The notes beneath the pieces were generated by a model. The model did not search any database and was not told the DNA's origin. It saw only the letters and a program-made list of their open reading frames with translations. Positions 47,770 through 58,394 of a stretch of DNA of 64,000 nt are shown here, one piece after another. Positions within the stretch are counted from its first letter, which is position 1, and the number at the start of each line of letters is the position of its first letter. Source of the DNA: Aegilops tauschii subsp. strangulata (lineage: Eukaryota; Streptophyta; Magnoliopsida; Poales; Poaceae). The stretch lies in assembly GCF_002575655.3 (NCBI RefSeq), contig NC_053040.3, positions 153,947,148 to 154,011,147 of the forward strand. The letters run 5' to 3'. Position numbers and translations under genes: made by a program.

Positions 47770-48720
47770 TGATGCGGAGCACCACTCGACCATCCCCATG
47801 GACACGCCAACACCACCGCAAGCGCTAAGAGGACCAATGACGAGAGCTCGCGCACGTGCCATCGAAACCGAGGTTAACTCCTTCCTCTTCGAGCTCCATT
47901 CAAACTCACATGAGAATTGGGTCCTACCTCAAACGAAAGTGTTATGCATGCTTAGGTACCAAAGTGATGATCATGAAGAGGCTAGCACGAAGACCCAAGC
48001 ACCTATGGACGAGGAGAAGGAAGAATGGAGCGAGAAGAATGAAGAAGGGGAGGTCCTGAACACTCCGGGTGTCCGACCACTTTGGCCCCGGGTGCCCGGC
48101 GCCAACCTGGCCTCGGCCCCTGCCAGCCTCGGGTGCCCGCAGCCCCCTGGGCGCTGCTCCCAGCCGACCCCGGGTGCCCGACCACCTGCCCAGCCGCCAG
48201 CTGCCGCCTGGGTGCCCGGGCCTTGGACCCTCGGGTGCCCGGCCGAACCCCTCCAGCCGCCTGGCGCCACCCCGGGTGCCCGGCCGAACCTGAGCGCATC
48301 CCTGTCCGGTCTGGGTGCCCGGACCCCTTCGAAAGTGCCTGCGTGCACTATGGGTTTTGACCCTTGTACCCTTCTCTTCCTCATGTTTCGTCCTTAGCCT
48401 TTAAGTACTCATCTCCTAGCTCATTTGAGGGGTTAGCAAAGTATTACATAGACAAAGAGAGAGCTCTGCTCATCTTCCTCCTCTTGGAGATCAAGCCCTC
48501 CTCTTGGAGAAGATCCTCTTGGATATCAAGACCTCACCTAGCGGGAAGAACTTTTACCCTAGTGCCTTTTTCCTTGAATTGTCCTTGTATACTTGTAGAT
48601 CTCATGTATGCTACTCTAGTGAATGTGTTATTTGAGTTTGTTTGAGTGATTTCCTCCTTGTGTTCTTCCTTTTTCCCCCCTTCAAGTTTGAAAAGATCCC
48701 CTCTAGGGTTTCACCCTACA
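47770..48720 (+). repeat. G3 3' LTR
   Basis: 951 bp, starting TGATGCGGAGCACC and ending TTTCACCCTACA, followed by CGTAA. The coding-like frame 47798-48050 (PMTRARARAIETEVNSFLFE) matches the copy in the 5' LTR. Confidence 0.93.
48065..48340 (+). repeat. GC-rich minisatellite in G3 3' LTR
   Basis: Units on CCCGGGTGCCCGG, fewer than in the 5' LTR (23510-23830). Confidence 0.78.
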
Positions 48721-49400
48721 CGTAACCTTCTTGAAGACGCCGCTTGGAGCTCACGGTTCGTCGTATGTGGCTTCATCTCTTTGCGGTGGCGTTTCACGGT
48801 CAACGACCCCGATAGTTTGTCGTGCTAGGGGGTGGTGTTGCTACGCTCAGCTCCTATATATATAAAGGAATGATCATCAACAACCCGATACAACCTCACG
48901 TCACCACAACACACGCACACACACCCAAGGCAAGATAATTAGGGGTGTGTGCATGTCAAAATTAGGAGGCGGGAGGTGATGCGGAGCACTATATATGTAT
49001 ATATATAGCGGGGTGAAAGCCTTTTTCGGTAATTATAATACTATCATGTGAACAGAAAATGCTGATAATGATGCAAAAGAGATAAAACAGTCCAATGGAA
49101 CATGACAGTACCGGAAAATTTGGTACGCGAATATAAAAAAGAATAGTGCTTTTTCATGGATTAAGGGGTGTGTACATGTCAAAAATTTCACATACTAACA
49201 ATAAGGTTAGATTCTTGACGTTGTTCGAGACATGGCACAAAGTTTGATCACATTTAGTTTAGACACAACACATTATTCAAGACGACAAAAATCGGTTCGT
49301 CAAAGATAAGAAGACATAAAGGTGATTACAATCCGTTGCCAGCTCAAAACATGTGTATTCGCCTTAACGGAAACAAAAGATGACACAAGGGATAACGGCT
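48721..49400. other. Right part of the G3 host repeat, then unannotated intergenic DNA
   Basis: 48721-48840 continues the GC-rich repeat of 22604-23208. From 48840 the sequence becomes AT-rich, with runs of TATA (48856-48866, 48991-49009). Two copies of 'aggggtgtgt(g/a)catgtcaaaa' lie at 48940 and 49165. 48965-48989 resembles the purine tract plus first bases of the G3 LTR. I see no gene. Confidence 0.5.
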
Positions 49401-49436
49401 CCGTCGCCGGATGCCAACAAGGGTCCAGCTGAACGC

Positions 49437-49545
49437 CACTAGTAACCGACACACGACGCGATTCCGTGTAGCAATAAAACGTGTGGTTTTCATTCTAAGA
49501 AACCTAGTATTAACCGACACACGAGGCGATTCCGTGTAGGAACGA
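49437..49545 (+). promoter_or_regulatory. Candidate DRE-ABRE-DRE cluster upstream of SAP8
   Basis: Two direct copies of a roughly 33-bp block (agtaaccgacacacgacgcg..., and attaaccgacacacgaggcg...) lie 68 bp apart. Each carries ACCGAC (49445-49450 and 49513-49518), which fits the DRE/CRT core RCCGAC bound by DREB/CBF factors. Between them ACGTGT (49479-49484) contains the ACGTG core of ABREs. It lies about 150-220 bp before the TATA box. Function is inferred from motif match only. Confidence 0.4.
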
Positions 49546-49666
49546 TATTTATTCTCAAAATACCAGGAGCAGATTAATACCTTCCTGTTAGAATCAAATT
49601 CAGCTAGTATTAGTTGCTCTACTCACAACATGACCTTCATTCCTCTCACACGTACTATCAACCACG

Positions 49667-49675
49667 TATATATAG
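49667..49675 (+). promoter_or_regulatory. Candidate TATA box of the SAP8 gene
   Basis: TATATATAG is the only strong TATA motif in the 1 kb before the coding region in plus orientation. A start near 49700 would give a first, non-coding exon of about 440 bp to the donor at 50141. That is long, so a closer TATA-less start in the GC-rich block around 50000 is equally possible. Confidence 0.35.
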
Positions 49676-50141
49676 TAAGCAACAAAATGGATTCCGAATT
49701 CAAAAAGGAAACGCAACAAGCGACAGCACCGCCATCGGCGAGAGAAAGAGGGGAGTATCCATTCATTCATCCATTCACACCATAAAGATGAGAAAGCGAC
49801 GCCGACGCGATCCTTCTTCTTCCCCAGCAAGAAAGAAAAGCCCCACTTTCGAAGCCGGCCGTCTCCCGAGGACCCATCCGCGAAACCGCGCCAAAACGCA
49901 ATCCCAGCCGCCCACCTGCCAACCCCGCCCAGATCCGAAGGCCCGCGCGGGCGGAGTCCCAGCGGCCGGGAGGGGCAAACCGGTACTTTCCCACCGGTGG
50001 CTCCGCCCACCCCCCCTTTATCTCCCCCTCCCCCACCTCCCGGTCCTCGTCCCTGGTGACGCCCCCAATCGAGCCGAGCTCCTCGCGATTCCCAATCCCC
50101 GCACGCCTCCTCCTCCGGCCCCGCCGCCGCCTCGCCACAGG

Positions 50142-50849
50142 GTTAGGGTTCGCTCGCCCCCTCCTCCCCCCTCCGTCCCTTTCCCCCCTCGGCCGGTTTG
50201 ATCTGTTCCGTTCGGCGCTTGATTCGGCGTCCCGTTCATCGATCCGCGTGGGTTTTGTTCTCCAGGAGGGAGTTTTTGGGTCGCTGCTCCGCCCTGTGCG
50301 GGGATCGACGGAAGGGGGTCGTGTTCTGTGATGTTCACGGCGCCGTTCGGTGGTTGGTCCGGTTCGGGTAGAAGTCTTTGCGTGTTGTTTTCCCCTTTTC
50401 TGTTCTTTTTGTGCGGAAATGATTAGATTTACCTTTTTTCAAATTAAAGTCGTCTGGATTAGCTGAATCATGCGGTATGGTTGGCGCACGTTGTGTTCGA
50501 TTTACCACCGCTCGGGAGAAAATTTCAGTTTTCGAGATTTGAATTCGGTGCCCTGTTCCTCGTCTGGACCGTCGGTGAAATGGAAGTAATAAGTGGCTCT
50601 GATTGGTAGCGGTGGTTGGGGAGAAGTCGCTTTTGACATGTTGATTTCCTAGAAATCAGGATCTTGTTTCCGAAAGCGGTGAGCACCTCCCCGCAACGAC
50701 GATTGTTTGTGCCTGGAAGTTACAATTCGTGTTATAGTACGTTTAGGATTCTTGTTGGGTGGCTCGATTTGGTCGCTTGCTCTTGGAAGATTGCAATTGT
50801 TTCTTCCTCTTTCGATGCTGATGTTTACCGTTGTCTGTTCTGCGTGCAG
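50142..50849 (+). other. Putative 5'-UTR intron of SAP8
   Basis: A donor-like site (CCACAGG/GTTAGGGTTC) at 50141/50142 follows a CCGCC-rich leader. An acceptor (ttctgcgtgcag) ends at 50849, 17 bases before the start codon; an alternative acceptor ends at 50857 (tttacag). The T-rich composition (50340-50840) contrasts with the GC-rich leader. The rice orthologue region is also known for leader introns in this gene family, as far as I recall. Confidence 0.6.
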
Positions 50850-50866
50850 CTTTACAGTTATTCAAG

Positions 50867-51394
50867 ATGGAACACAAGGAGGCGGGTTGCCAGCAGCCGG
50901 AGGGCCCAATCCTATGTGTTAATAACTGTGGCTTCTTTGGCAGCGCCGCGACCATGAACATGTGCTCCAAGTGCCACAAGGAGATGGTCATGAAGGAGGA
51001 GCAGGCCAAGCTGGCTGCCTCCTCCTTCGATAGCATCGTCAACGGTGGCGATGGTGGGAAAGCACCTGTTGTTGCGGCTGTGGCCGCGAGCGCAGAGGTG
51101 GCGGTTGCTCAAGTTGACGTGAAGGCGCTTGTTGTGCAGCCTGCTGCTGATGTTGCAGGCACCAGCGAAGCTGTTGCCGTGAGCCCCAAGAGGAAGGAGG
51201 GGCCGAATCGGTGCTCAACTTGCAGGAAGAGGGTTGGGCTGACGGGATTCAACTGCCGATGCGGTAACATGTACTGTTCACTGCATCGCTATTCCGACAA
51301 GCATGACTGCCAGTTCGACTACCGGACTGCAGCTAGGGATGCCATCGCCAAGGCCAACCCGGTGGTGAAGGCAGAGAAGCTCGACAAGATTTAG
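50867..51394 (+). CDS. SAP8: A20/AN1 zinc-finger stress-associated protein, SAP8-like (175 aa)
   Basis: A single-exon coding region begins at ATG 50867 ([17 protein letters not shown]) and ends TAG at 51392-51394. The A20 finger spans residues 17-36 with C17, C21, C33, C36 (CVNNC, 11 residues, CSKC). The AN1 finger spans residues 116-148 with C116, C119, C130, C132, C137, H140, H146, C148. The ending [17 protein letters not shown] is the hallmark of this plant SAP group, and length fits (family 150-180 aa). The linker (residues 55-110) is Ala/Val-rich and variable. SAPs respond to cold, salt, drought and wounding; A20 binds ubiquitin chains in studied members and AN1 can confer E3-ligase-like activity. 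The product is likely cytosolic/nuclear. An in-frame upstream extension to 50831 begins at a non-ATG codon and is cut by the splice acceptor, so it is not used. Confidence 0.96.
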   Translation: MEHKEAGCQQPEGPILCVNNCGFFGSAATMNMCSKCHKEMVMKEEQAKLAASSFDSIVNGGDGGKAPVVAAVAASAEVAVAQVDVKALVVQPAADVAGTSEAVAVSPKRKEGPNRCSTCRKRVGLTGFNCRCGNMYCSLHRYSDKHDCQFDYRTAARDAIAKANPVVKAEKLDKI

Positions 51395-52755
51395 GTGTCC
51401 TACAGGGAAGAAATGGTTGCAATCTGCCAAGGTTCATCATCCGTCTTTGCTGTGCCATCCTTGCACCTCCCTTTCTTGTTGGCTGCCGCATTTCCTAAAT
51501 TGTACGGCATCGTGATGCACACTGCGTCGTGGCAGCTGCAAGAACTCAATCCTCAGTATTGTGGTTTGCGTGTTGTGTAACTTTATTCATGGTGGTTTTT
51601 TCGGTCAGTATTGTGGCTTCTCATTTTAGCTAGCTCTGTTATGTACTATTGTCCCATGTGTGTTAAATTCTGATCAGTAATAGTAGCCAGCAATGGTTCA
51701 TCATATTGCGTGTGGGTTCATTTTCCATGTTTGAGTATGTCCAAGTCAATTATGTTTATGGTTGTATAGTTTGTGTTCTCATTGTTGTTAGTTTGGAAAA
51801 TTGTACTTGGTTAGCTCTCCGCTCTCAAATATACATCCAAATCAAAGAGCAACGAGAAACATGGTTATGGTTCTCAAGTTTTAGTTCGAAAACATGCTGA
51901 GAGCAATGGCGTACATGGTTACAGTTCTTATATGTCATTGCTCTAATCTGATGATATGTGGATTATGATGAAGTAATCCAGGGTGAAAAGAATGGAGTCC
52001 TTGTGGTTGATCACCAGTTGAAAAACTAGCCTTAGAAAAGCTGAAGTTTAAATCAGGATTCAGTGTATGATTGCGAATGCGGATTTTATTCATTTCGCTT
52101 GCGCATTCTGATCCAATGGGAACAATTACAACACATGGGTTGAAATCTGTATGAGCTGTTTTGGCATATTGTCTCTTGGAAAGAAGCCAATTGGTTGTGC
52201 CAAACTATCCTTTCCAGGAGATAGAGTTTTCTTTTGCTTGATTTGTGGTCAGGCCCCTAGACATGATGTGCACATTGATCAACTCTTTTGCCGGGTGTTG
52301 AGCAGCGATGTGTTAAACAAATGCAGGCACTGATTCCTCCTGCATTTGTTTATGAGAGTGGATAGGATCCCAGGCTTTGCCCTCCTCCCAGTAGCTGGAG
52401 ATGTATTTTAATTCGGAAGATTTGGTGCTGCTACTTGCCCTGATTACTTATCTGTTACCAGGATAAACAGCAGCATATATGCTGAAGGATGCAGTTAACC
52501 TTTTAGCAGCATTTTTCAACGTATATGCACATCGTGGTTTGTTCGTCTGAAAACAATAAAATTCACACAACCAGAAGTAACTTGCTCATCAAAGAAACGA
52601 CACTATCGTATTTAGTTGTAACTTCACAGTATTCCAGAAGAAACAAACTCATTTCCTCTTCTATTGCCTGTTGTAAACTACAGTATACATGAGAAGAAAG
52701 AGGGCGTGTATTATTCTGGTTTTGTTTGTACCAAGGCGCAAGTGATCTTGCAGCG
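51395..52755. other. Convergent intergenic region between SAP8 and the GH127 gene
   Basis: It contains the 3'-UTRs of both genes. An AT-rich stretch with no coding signal. Possible poly(A) signals are AATAAA-like words at about 52557 (plus strand) and at about 52085 (minus strand), but neither is at the usual distance from a stop codon. No repeats were recognised. Confidence 0.6.
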
Positions 52756-55700
52756 TCAGGCCGCAAGGTTGAAGTAAACCGTGTAGAATTCGTCCCTCAG
52801 GCTGTAAAACGGCTCCAGGAGGAAGTTCCTCTTTACCCCCTTGGCGACGAAGCTTACTGGGTGGTACTGCCTCAGCGGAGCGGCCTGTGCAAAGCTTGCC
52901 GCCTGCTCGAGTATCCCGCCGATGCTCTGGACAGAACTCTTGCAGCTAACCTGGATCTTTGCCCCGGCAGAGTAATCTGCCCCAGACACCAAGAAGCACC
53001 CTGGTTTGGTTCCGAGCTCGAGCGAAACCGAGTTTGGCTTCCCGTCGAGCCCGGGTACTATGTTGAAGAAGGAACCGGCGCTCTTTTGTGCGGACAAGGT
53101 GAGGTTGTTGGTGATCACCGTTCCTGGCATGTCGAATGGCTCGATCTGCACAGAGGTGTCTTTCAGGGTTGCACCGTAGGTGCCATGCAGCATTGCTGCG
53201 TCCTGAGGATGCACCCTGAATGTCGCGTGGACGGCAGTGTCTGTGCCATCGACTGCAGGCCGTTCTTGCATTGTCAGAGAGCCGTTTGAGCTTGACAGGA
53301 CGAATGTCCTCCCACTTGATTCTTGTGTGAAGGTCATCAGCTGTGAATTGTGCGATGAAGGTACTGCAGTGATCCAGTCTGAAACATCACTGCCGGTTTT
53401 TGCATCCCAATCACCGGAGGAGAGACCCGCAAGAACGAATGGCCCGAATAGAATTGCTTGAAGAGATGCATACTCCGGCTGGTCATCTGAGGCATAGTTA
53501 TGAACTAATAGCTTAGTTGAGAATCTAGCTAGAATAACAGTATTTAGCATTAGGAAGGGCAGCAAAAAATCATGTCCACTATTAACTAGCTTATTTTTAA
53601 TTTAATCATGTCTGGCATCACAAATTATTGTGTCTGAATTGTGAACACAACAAATTAACTATGTGCTACTTCAAGCTTAGATATATCAATGCATATATTT
53701 CGGCGGCAGCTGAAATTTCCAAAATTGTTTACCTTTGATTGCTTCGGTCCTTAGGGCAATTGGGAATTGCAGTGATAAGTGATCATTTGAGTTCCACTGT
53801 TTGGTGACTGAGAGTAAAGAGCCTGCCCACACAATAAGATCAGATAAAACACTTGCTTCCCCAAAATTAACGGCTGTAGTTGAAATGGTACCATACATTC
53901 AAACGATTATACCTGGAGTTACTGATCCCAAATCTTTGTCATTTAAAATTGCTTTTGCGCCACTGGCAGATGTCCATGTTGGTATTCTCACATTCAATGT
54001 AGCAGACTGACCATTTGTCTGCGCAAAAATAAGGAGGCTAACTTCGCATGCTCTGATATGAATTTCATGCCAAAAAAACTCAAGAAGAATTACCTTCCCG
54101 GAAACGGAGAGTGAAACTCGAAAGTTCATATCCGAGGAGCTGAGGGGCTCGAGTTGTTGGGTAACAGTAACCCCAGCTGTTTTCCAGTTAAAAGTGCTTG
54201 GTATGTACTGAATGATGCTGAGTGCTGGTGTGTCTCCTTTCTCCTCAAAGTAAATAGAATCGCCAAGTTTCGAAAAGGATTCTATCCCTGCAAATGCAAA
54301 GGCAGAACATTCACAATGACTTTCTAATTTAGAACTACAACCTTCACAACTTAGAGTAGAAAGCAAGAATTGCTAGGAAAATGCTGCAGTTGCTTGATTT
54401 TAATATGAAGGCAGCAATGCCATATACAGTAGTAAACAGTACTCAGCAGGCTTAAAAAATTACCTGTTCCATAACAGCACCAGAACGAATCATACTTGGT
54501 TCCCCAACCATGATAGCTTATTGCTTTAGACCGTCCAGGTGCCTGGGGTAGCATGTAAATCATCACTCCGGGATCCGTCCCTCTCTGGATGCTTAACACA
54601 CCATTTATCAGTGCCCTTTCATAATAGTCCGCATATGCTATTTCCTTTGTCCATCTGAATAAGTTGCGGGAAACCTGCATACCGCTTGCATTTGACACGA
54701 TTCTGGAGGAGAAAATAAATGTTTCAGAGAATGGTTTCATAATTGTATACCTTGAGCATATTGTAGGTAGTGCAAGATTCCGCGTTTTCAGTACTCAGAG
54801 TCGCAGCTAAACGCTTTGGATCGGCCCTGAAAAGAGATTGAGGGTATAAGCTTCCACCCGAAAGGTAACTATGGCCATTCATTATCGATATTAGGCATCC
54901 AGAGTTATATATATGTTACCAGACTTCGCCGGCAGATGTCCCACCAGTTGCATAGCTATGAGAAGAATTTATCATGTCCATAAAGGATGTTGCAATTTGC
55001 TGTTTCAGGAATTACGATTACGGTCAGCTTTGATGCAGCTTCACTTGCAGGGAGTCAAAATGAGAAAAGAAGGAAGTGACACAACTTCAGTAAAATACCA
55101 ATCACAATCTTCGGCATGAGGAGGTCAGAGGAAAAACTGAAGTAAACAAAGCAGCATAACTCCCACAAAATGAGCACCCTAGTTTAGCATTCCTTTCTCC
55201 GCACCAAAAATGATACCAAGAAAACACAGTTTTTGCATTAAGTGTCTTCTTTGCCCCAGACAAAGCTATACCAACTTCCAAATATCTTTGGATGTTTACC
55301 AATATTGCTGAAAAGCCTAGACTAGAAGTGAAATACTAATGCCAATGCTTTCTGTTTGGAAGAGTAGCCAATATGGTAATCTGAACTGCTAACTTTTATG
55401 CTTACACTCATATCCCCTCATATAATTTTCCCCATCAATGAGTGAGTAGTTCAACTCTCCAGAAAGCATGATTTGCTTTACCTTGTAAAGAGCATCACCG
55501 GTGACTTCATATCTCATTTGGGCACCAACGACAACTGGAATATGCGTATTGGAATGGAAGCCTGAAATACTGTCAGCCTGAAAAGGAAACACCATAAAGT
55601 AATTACTCCCAAGGAACTCCTGCAATAGGAATGCTGTTCTTGTAGGTATGCATTGTAAAGCTGTGAGTTTAATAATTGTGCATATTACAATGCACATTCA

Positions 55701-57383
55701 ATTGTAGTAGTGACATAGTTTATATTGTATTTGGTACTCCCTCCGTCCCAAAATTCTTGTCTTAGATTTGTCTAGATACGGATGTATCAGATACATCCGT
55801 ATCTAGACAAATCTAAGACAAGAATTTTGGGACGGAGGGAGTATATAGAAACGAATAAATTAAACTGAACACAAACTCATAAAATTACGACATAGTAGTA
55901 CAAGAGGTCTCATTCACTGGATTATAATGACTATCATGCATTACGTGATGATGCTGAATCATCATAGGAGTCAGGGCTAGGGAATCAAGTGAGTAGACCT
56001 GAACTGCAAGCAGACCGAGAAAGCACGGTTTGTCAAAGAGGTGGGCCAGTGTCAAATGCTTCAGATCATCCTGTCCAAGTTAGAGAAATAAGCAACTCTG
56101 AACTCCACTCAAAACATACTTTTAAAATAGGTAGTAAAGCAGATGACAAACTACACATAATCAGTGAATCACCGTTATTGTGTAGAGCTGGTATAGCACA
56201 TCATTCATGCCCCCAGTCTCCTCATTGAGCGATGCCCAGTGCCTCTCGATGCTGTATTTCTGAATGACATTCTTCACCCGGTCACTGAAGTAGTTAGCCA
56301 TCCCCACAACCATCTCAAGGGCCTTGGAGTTTCCAGCCACTGTATACTGATCGAGAAGCCCTTGCATAATCTACAGACCAAAAAATCGCAGACGCAGCAA
56401 GACAATTTATTATAGAATCACGCAGAACACAGGACACGGATCACGGAATCCAGATCACAGCTCAACACAATGATCCACATGTTGTTCAAGGAGGAGTAAA
56501 AGATTGTATACCTTGTGGATTGTGTAGTAAGGAGCCCAAACAGTAGTGAGGGCTTCAGCGCGGTCGAAGAACTCTGATGGGAAGGCTGACAGGTACCCTG
56601 TGCCCATCTTCTGCTGGCAGTCGTTTAGCACATCGACGACGGACGACATCTTGGCACGGAGGGTGTCATTGTGCGTGCTCGCCCACATCTTGGCTGTGGC
56701 GCTCAGGTAGTGCCCTGCAATGCAGAGAAGAGCGTCAGGCCAACAAAAGTTCAGTTGAGATGAGCAACTGGTATGTGTGAATAAGCAGGGCAAGATTGTG
56801 GCGGCGCACCGACGAAGTGTCCCCGGAGCTCGACGTTGGGCCCCTCCCACCCGCCGTAGGGCGTCCCGGTCGCCGTGAGGCCGGCCTGCGTGCGGAAGCT
56901 CCAGACGAGGCGGTCGGCGTCCAGGAGGAGCAGGTACTCCAGGTTGGTCTGCTGGGCCTGCCAGTACACGGTCCCCGGCTGGAGCCGCACGTCGTGCAGC
57001 GACGCCTCCGAGAGGAACGGGTCCGCGGGGCCGTCCACGGCGGCGGCGCCGCCCCGGAGCTTGCGATAGAGCATCAGCCAGTCGAACGCCTCGCGCGGCG
57101 GGGTGCTGCCGCCGCCGCCGCCGCCTAGGGACCTCCGCGGCATGAGCTCCATCCAGGCGGACTCGTCGGTCGGGGTGAGGTGCTGCTCGTGGCCGTGCCC
57201 GTGACCGTGGCCACGGGCGGCGAGCCCGGCAGGCAGCCGCAGCTGCGCCGCGGCGCGCTCCGCGTGGGTCGCCACCGAATCCGACGACGGGAACGTGTTC
57301 GTGCAGACCTTCGCCGCGGCGGCGGTCAAGAGCACCGCCACGACCCCCAACGCCGCCGCCGCCGCCGCCACGCCTCGCGCCAT
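52756..57383 (-). CDS. GH127 / DUF1680 beta-L-arabinofuranosidase-like secreted protein (876 aa, 12 exons)
   Basis: Exons (minus strand): 57383-56810, 56714-56512, 56370-56173, 56070-55999, 55577-55482, 54999-54920, 54826-54751, 54674-54464, 54287-54094, 54018-53913, 53822-53733, 53486-52756. All introns are GT-AG, every join keeps frame, total 2631 nt with no internal stop. Residues 1-24 (MARGVAAAAAALGVVAVLL...) are a signal peptide. The DUF1680 barrel (PF07944) follows. By analogy with bacterial HypBA1, E406 (in SAGEVW) is the candidate acid/base, and E424, C426 (AESC), C499 and C500 (FWCCYGTG) the zinc ligands with the nucleophilic cysteine; all are present. The last 150-200 residues look like the AbfB-type arabinose-binding domain of plant relatives. 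Likely role: trimming L-arabinofuranose from wall glycoproteins or arabinan in the apoplast. Length matches Arabidopsis relatives (about 860 aa). Confidence 0.95.
55737..55841. mobile_element. Stowaway MITE in intron 4 of the GH127 gene
   Basis: A 105-bp, almost perfect palindrome starting CTCCCTCCGTCCCAAAATTC and ending with its reverse complement. It is flanked by TA on both sides (55735-55736 and 55842-55843). The terminus and TA duplication define Tc1/Mariner-type Stowaway MITEs, very common in Triticeae introns. It is non-coding, and its transcript within the intron would fold into a long hairpin. Confidence 0.97.
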
Positions 57384-57456
57384 TCCCCTCCCCCCTAAGA
57401 ATTCACTCACCAGTCACTCCTTAGCCGTCAACGCTCGACTGCCACCGCCCGGCTGC

Positions 57457-57464
57457 ATAATATA
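57457..57464 (-). promoter_or_regulatory. Candidate TATA box of the GH127 gene
   Basis: TATATTAT on the minus strand, about 75 bases before the ATG at 57383. This would give a leader of roughly 45-50 nt. It is the best TATA match in the 600 bp upstream. Confidence 0.5.
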
Positions 57465-58394
57465 GGGGAAGGAGAGCCTCCAAGAATCCCCAGACCTTCA
57501 ATTATAGCCGGAGCAAGGCGAGAGGGTTAAGCAACAGGCTTACAAGCGACGGCGACAACGCACTCCGAGAGCTCGGAGACCACAGAAGGTGGGCTGAGTG
57601 GTGATTTTGGCCGGCGAAGAACAGGAAGGGGGGATTCTTTTCTGAGAAAAATCGGGGCTCTTTTTTGGTTTGCTGCGGTGCGTGCGCGGGGACGGATCGG
57701 CGCGGAGGAGACGCAAGAAACGCGCGTGGAGGGGAGGCAATCTTGCACCCAAAGGGCCGCAACCATGGACGGGAATGGACCGGGTGAGTGGTGACGGCAG
57801 CGTCGCTTGCTTACACGTCGGAGCGTTCGTTGGAAAACGATGTGATCTAGGAGTAGTGCCACCGTCTGGATCAGCAACGGCGGCAGTTGGCGGCTTGGCG
57901 CGTCCATGTGTACCTCAGCAGCGTCGCGGATCGATCGCGGTACAAGACGGACGCACGCCGCGCCAGGAATCGTCATCTATTTCTGTTCTTGGATTTCCAG
58001 GCTGAGCCCAGACCAGAGTGGCAGGCAGGCACACGCAAGGAGGAACTCCACTGCCACTGCCGTTTACCATTATAGATGCAGGAGAGCGTGTAGAACACAG
58101 CTATTTGAGCATCTTTGTTTATGACCTCAGCTCGCCGGAACTAGCTCGTATGGTTGCAGTTAGGATCGATCGGCACACGATGCAACTGGGACCGCATCCA
58201 CACCGCGATTTCCGTTCTCGAATTTCCAACCGACCAGGCATGAACCAAACTTCGGTTTGGAATGGACCTTAAGGGCATTTTTAGCCCATCCCCGTAATTT
58301 AATGGGCCTGTCTATATCACATTTAGATGTGAGATAATACCTCACATCTAACATGATATTATCCTACATCAGCAGATAAATAAAGGACGTCGAT
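57465..58394. other. Upstream region of the GH127 gene, no further gene
   Basis: Mixed composition. The open frames 57527-57976 (minus) and 57670-58005 (plus) overlap each other, lack similarity and are short. A small hairpin, TTAGATGTGAG ... CTCACATCTAA, is at 58323-58333 and 58341-58351. Confidence 0.6.

Larger units (their letters stand above)
23209..48720 (+). mobile_element. G3: Gypsy LTR retrotransposon, split by CACTA element D1
   Basis: LTRs lie at 23209-24259 and 47770-48720. A perfect 5-bp target duplication CGTAA is at 23204-23208 and 48721-48725. The primer-binding site is at 24266-24282, and a purine tract (aaaggaggggggaga) stands just before the right LTR. Gag (25769-27144) and pol (44053-47669, order protease, RT, RNase H, integrase) are Ty3/Gypsy type. 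The coding frame is interrupted at a TCG codon by the 16.9-kb transposon D1. Several frameshifts and stops mean the element is inactive. Confidence 0.95.

Noticed and set aside
48991..49009. TATA-rich stretch as a promoter
   Set aside because: No coding region follows at a suitable distance; it looks like simple AT-rich sequence.
49614..50201. 195-codon plus-strand ORF rich in Pro and Arg upstream of SAP8
   Set aside because: It overlaps the presumed promoter and leader, is low-complexity and is opposed by equally long frames on the other strand.
50831..50866. 12-codon N-terminal extension of SAP8
   Set aside because: The first codon is not ATG and the splice acceptor at 50849 lies inside it.
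57384..57410. Upstream start of the GH127 protein
   Set aside because: The codon at 57410 is GTG; the ATG at 57383 begins directly with a good signal peptide.
57527..57976. 149-codon minus-strand ORF upstream of the GH127 gene
   Set aside because: It has no recognisable domain, overlaps other frames and shows no splice or start context.
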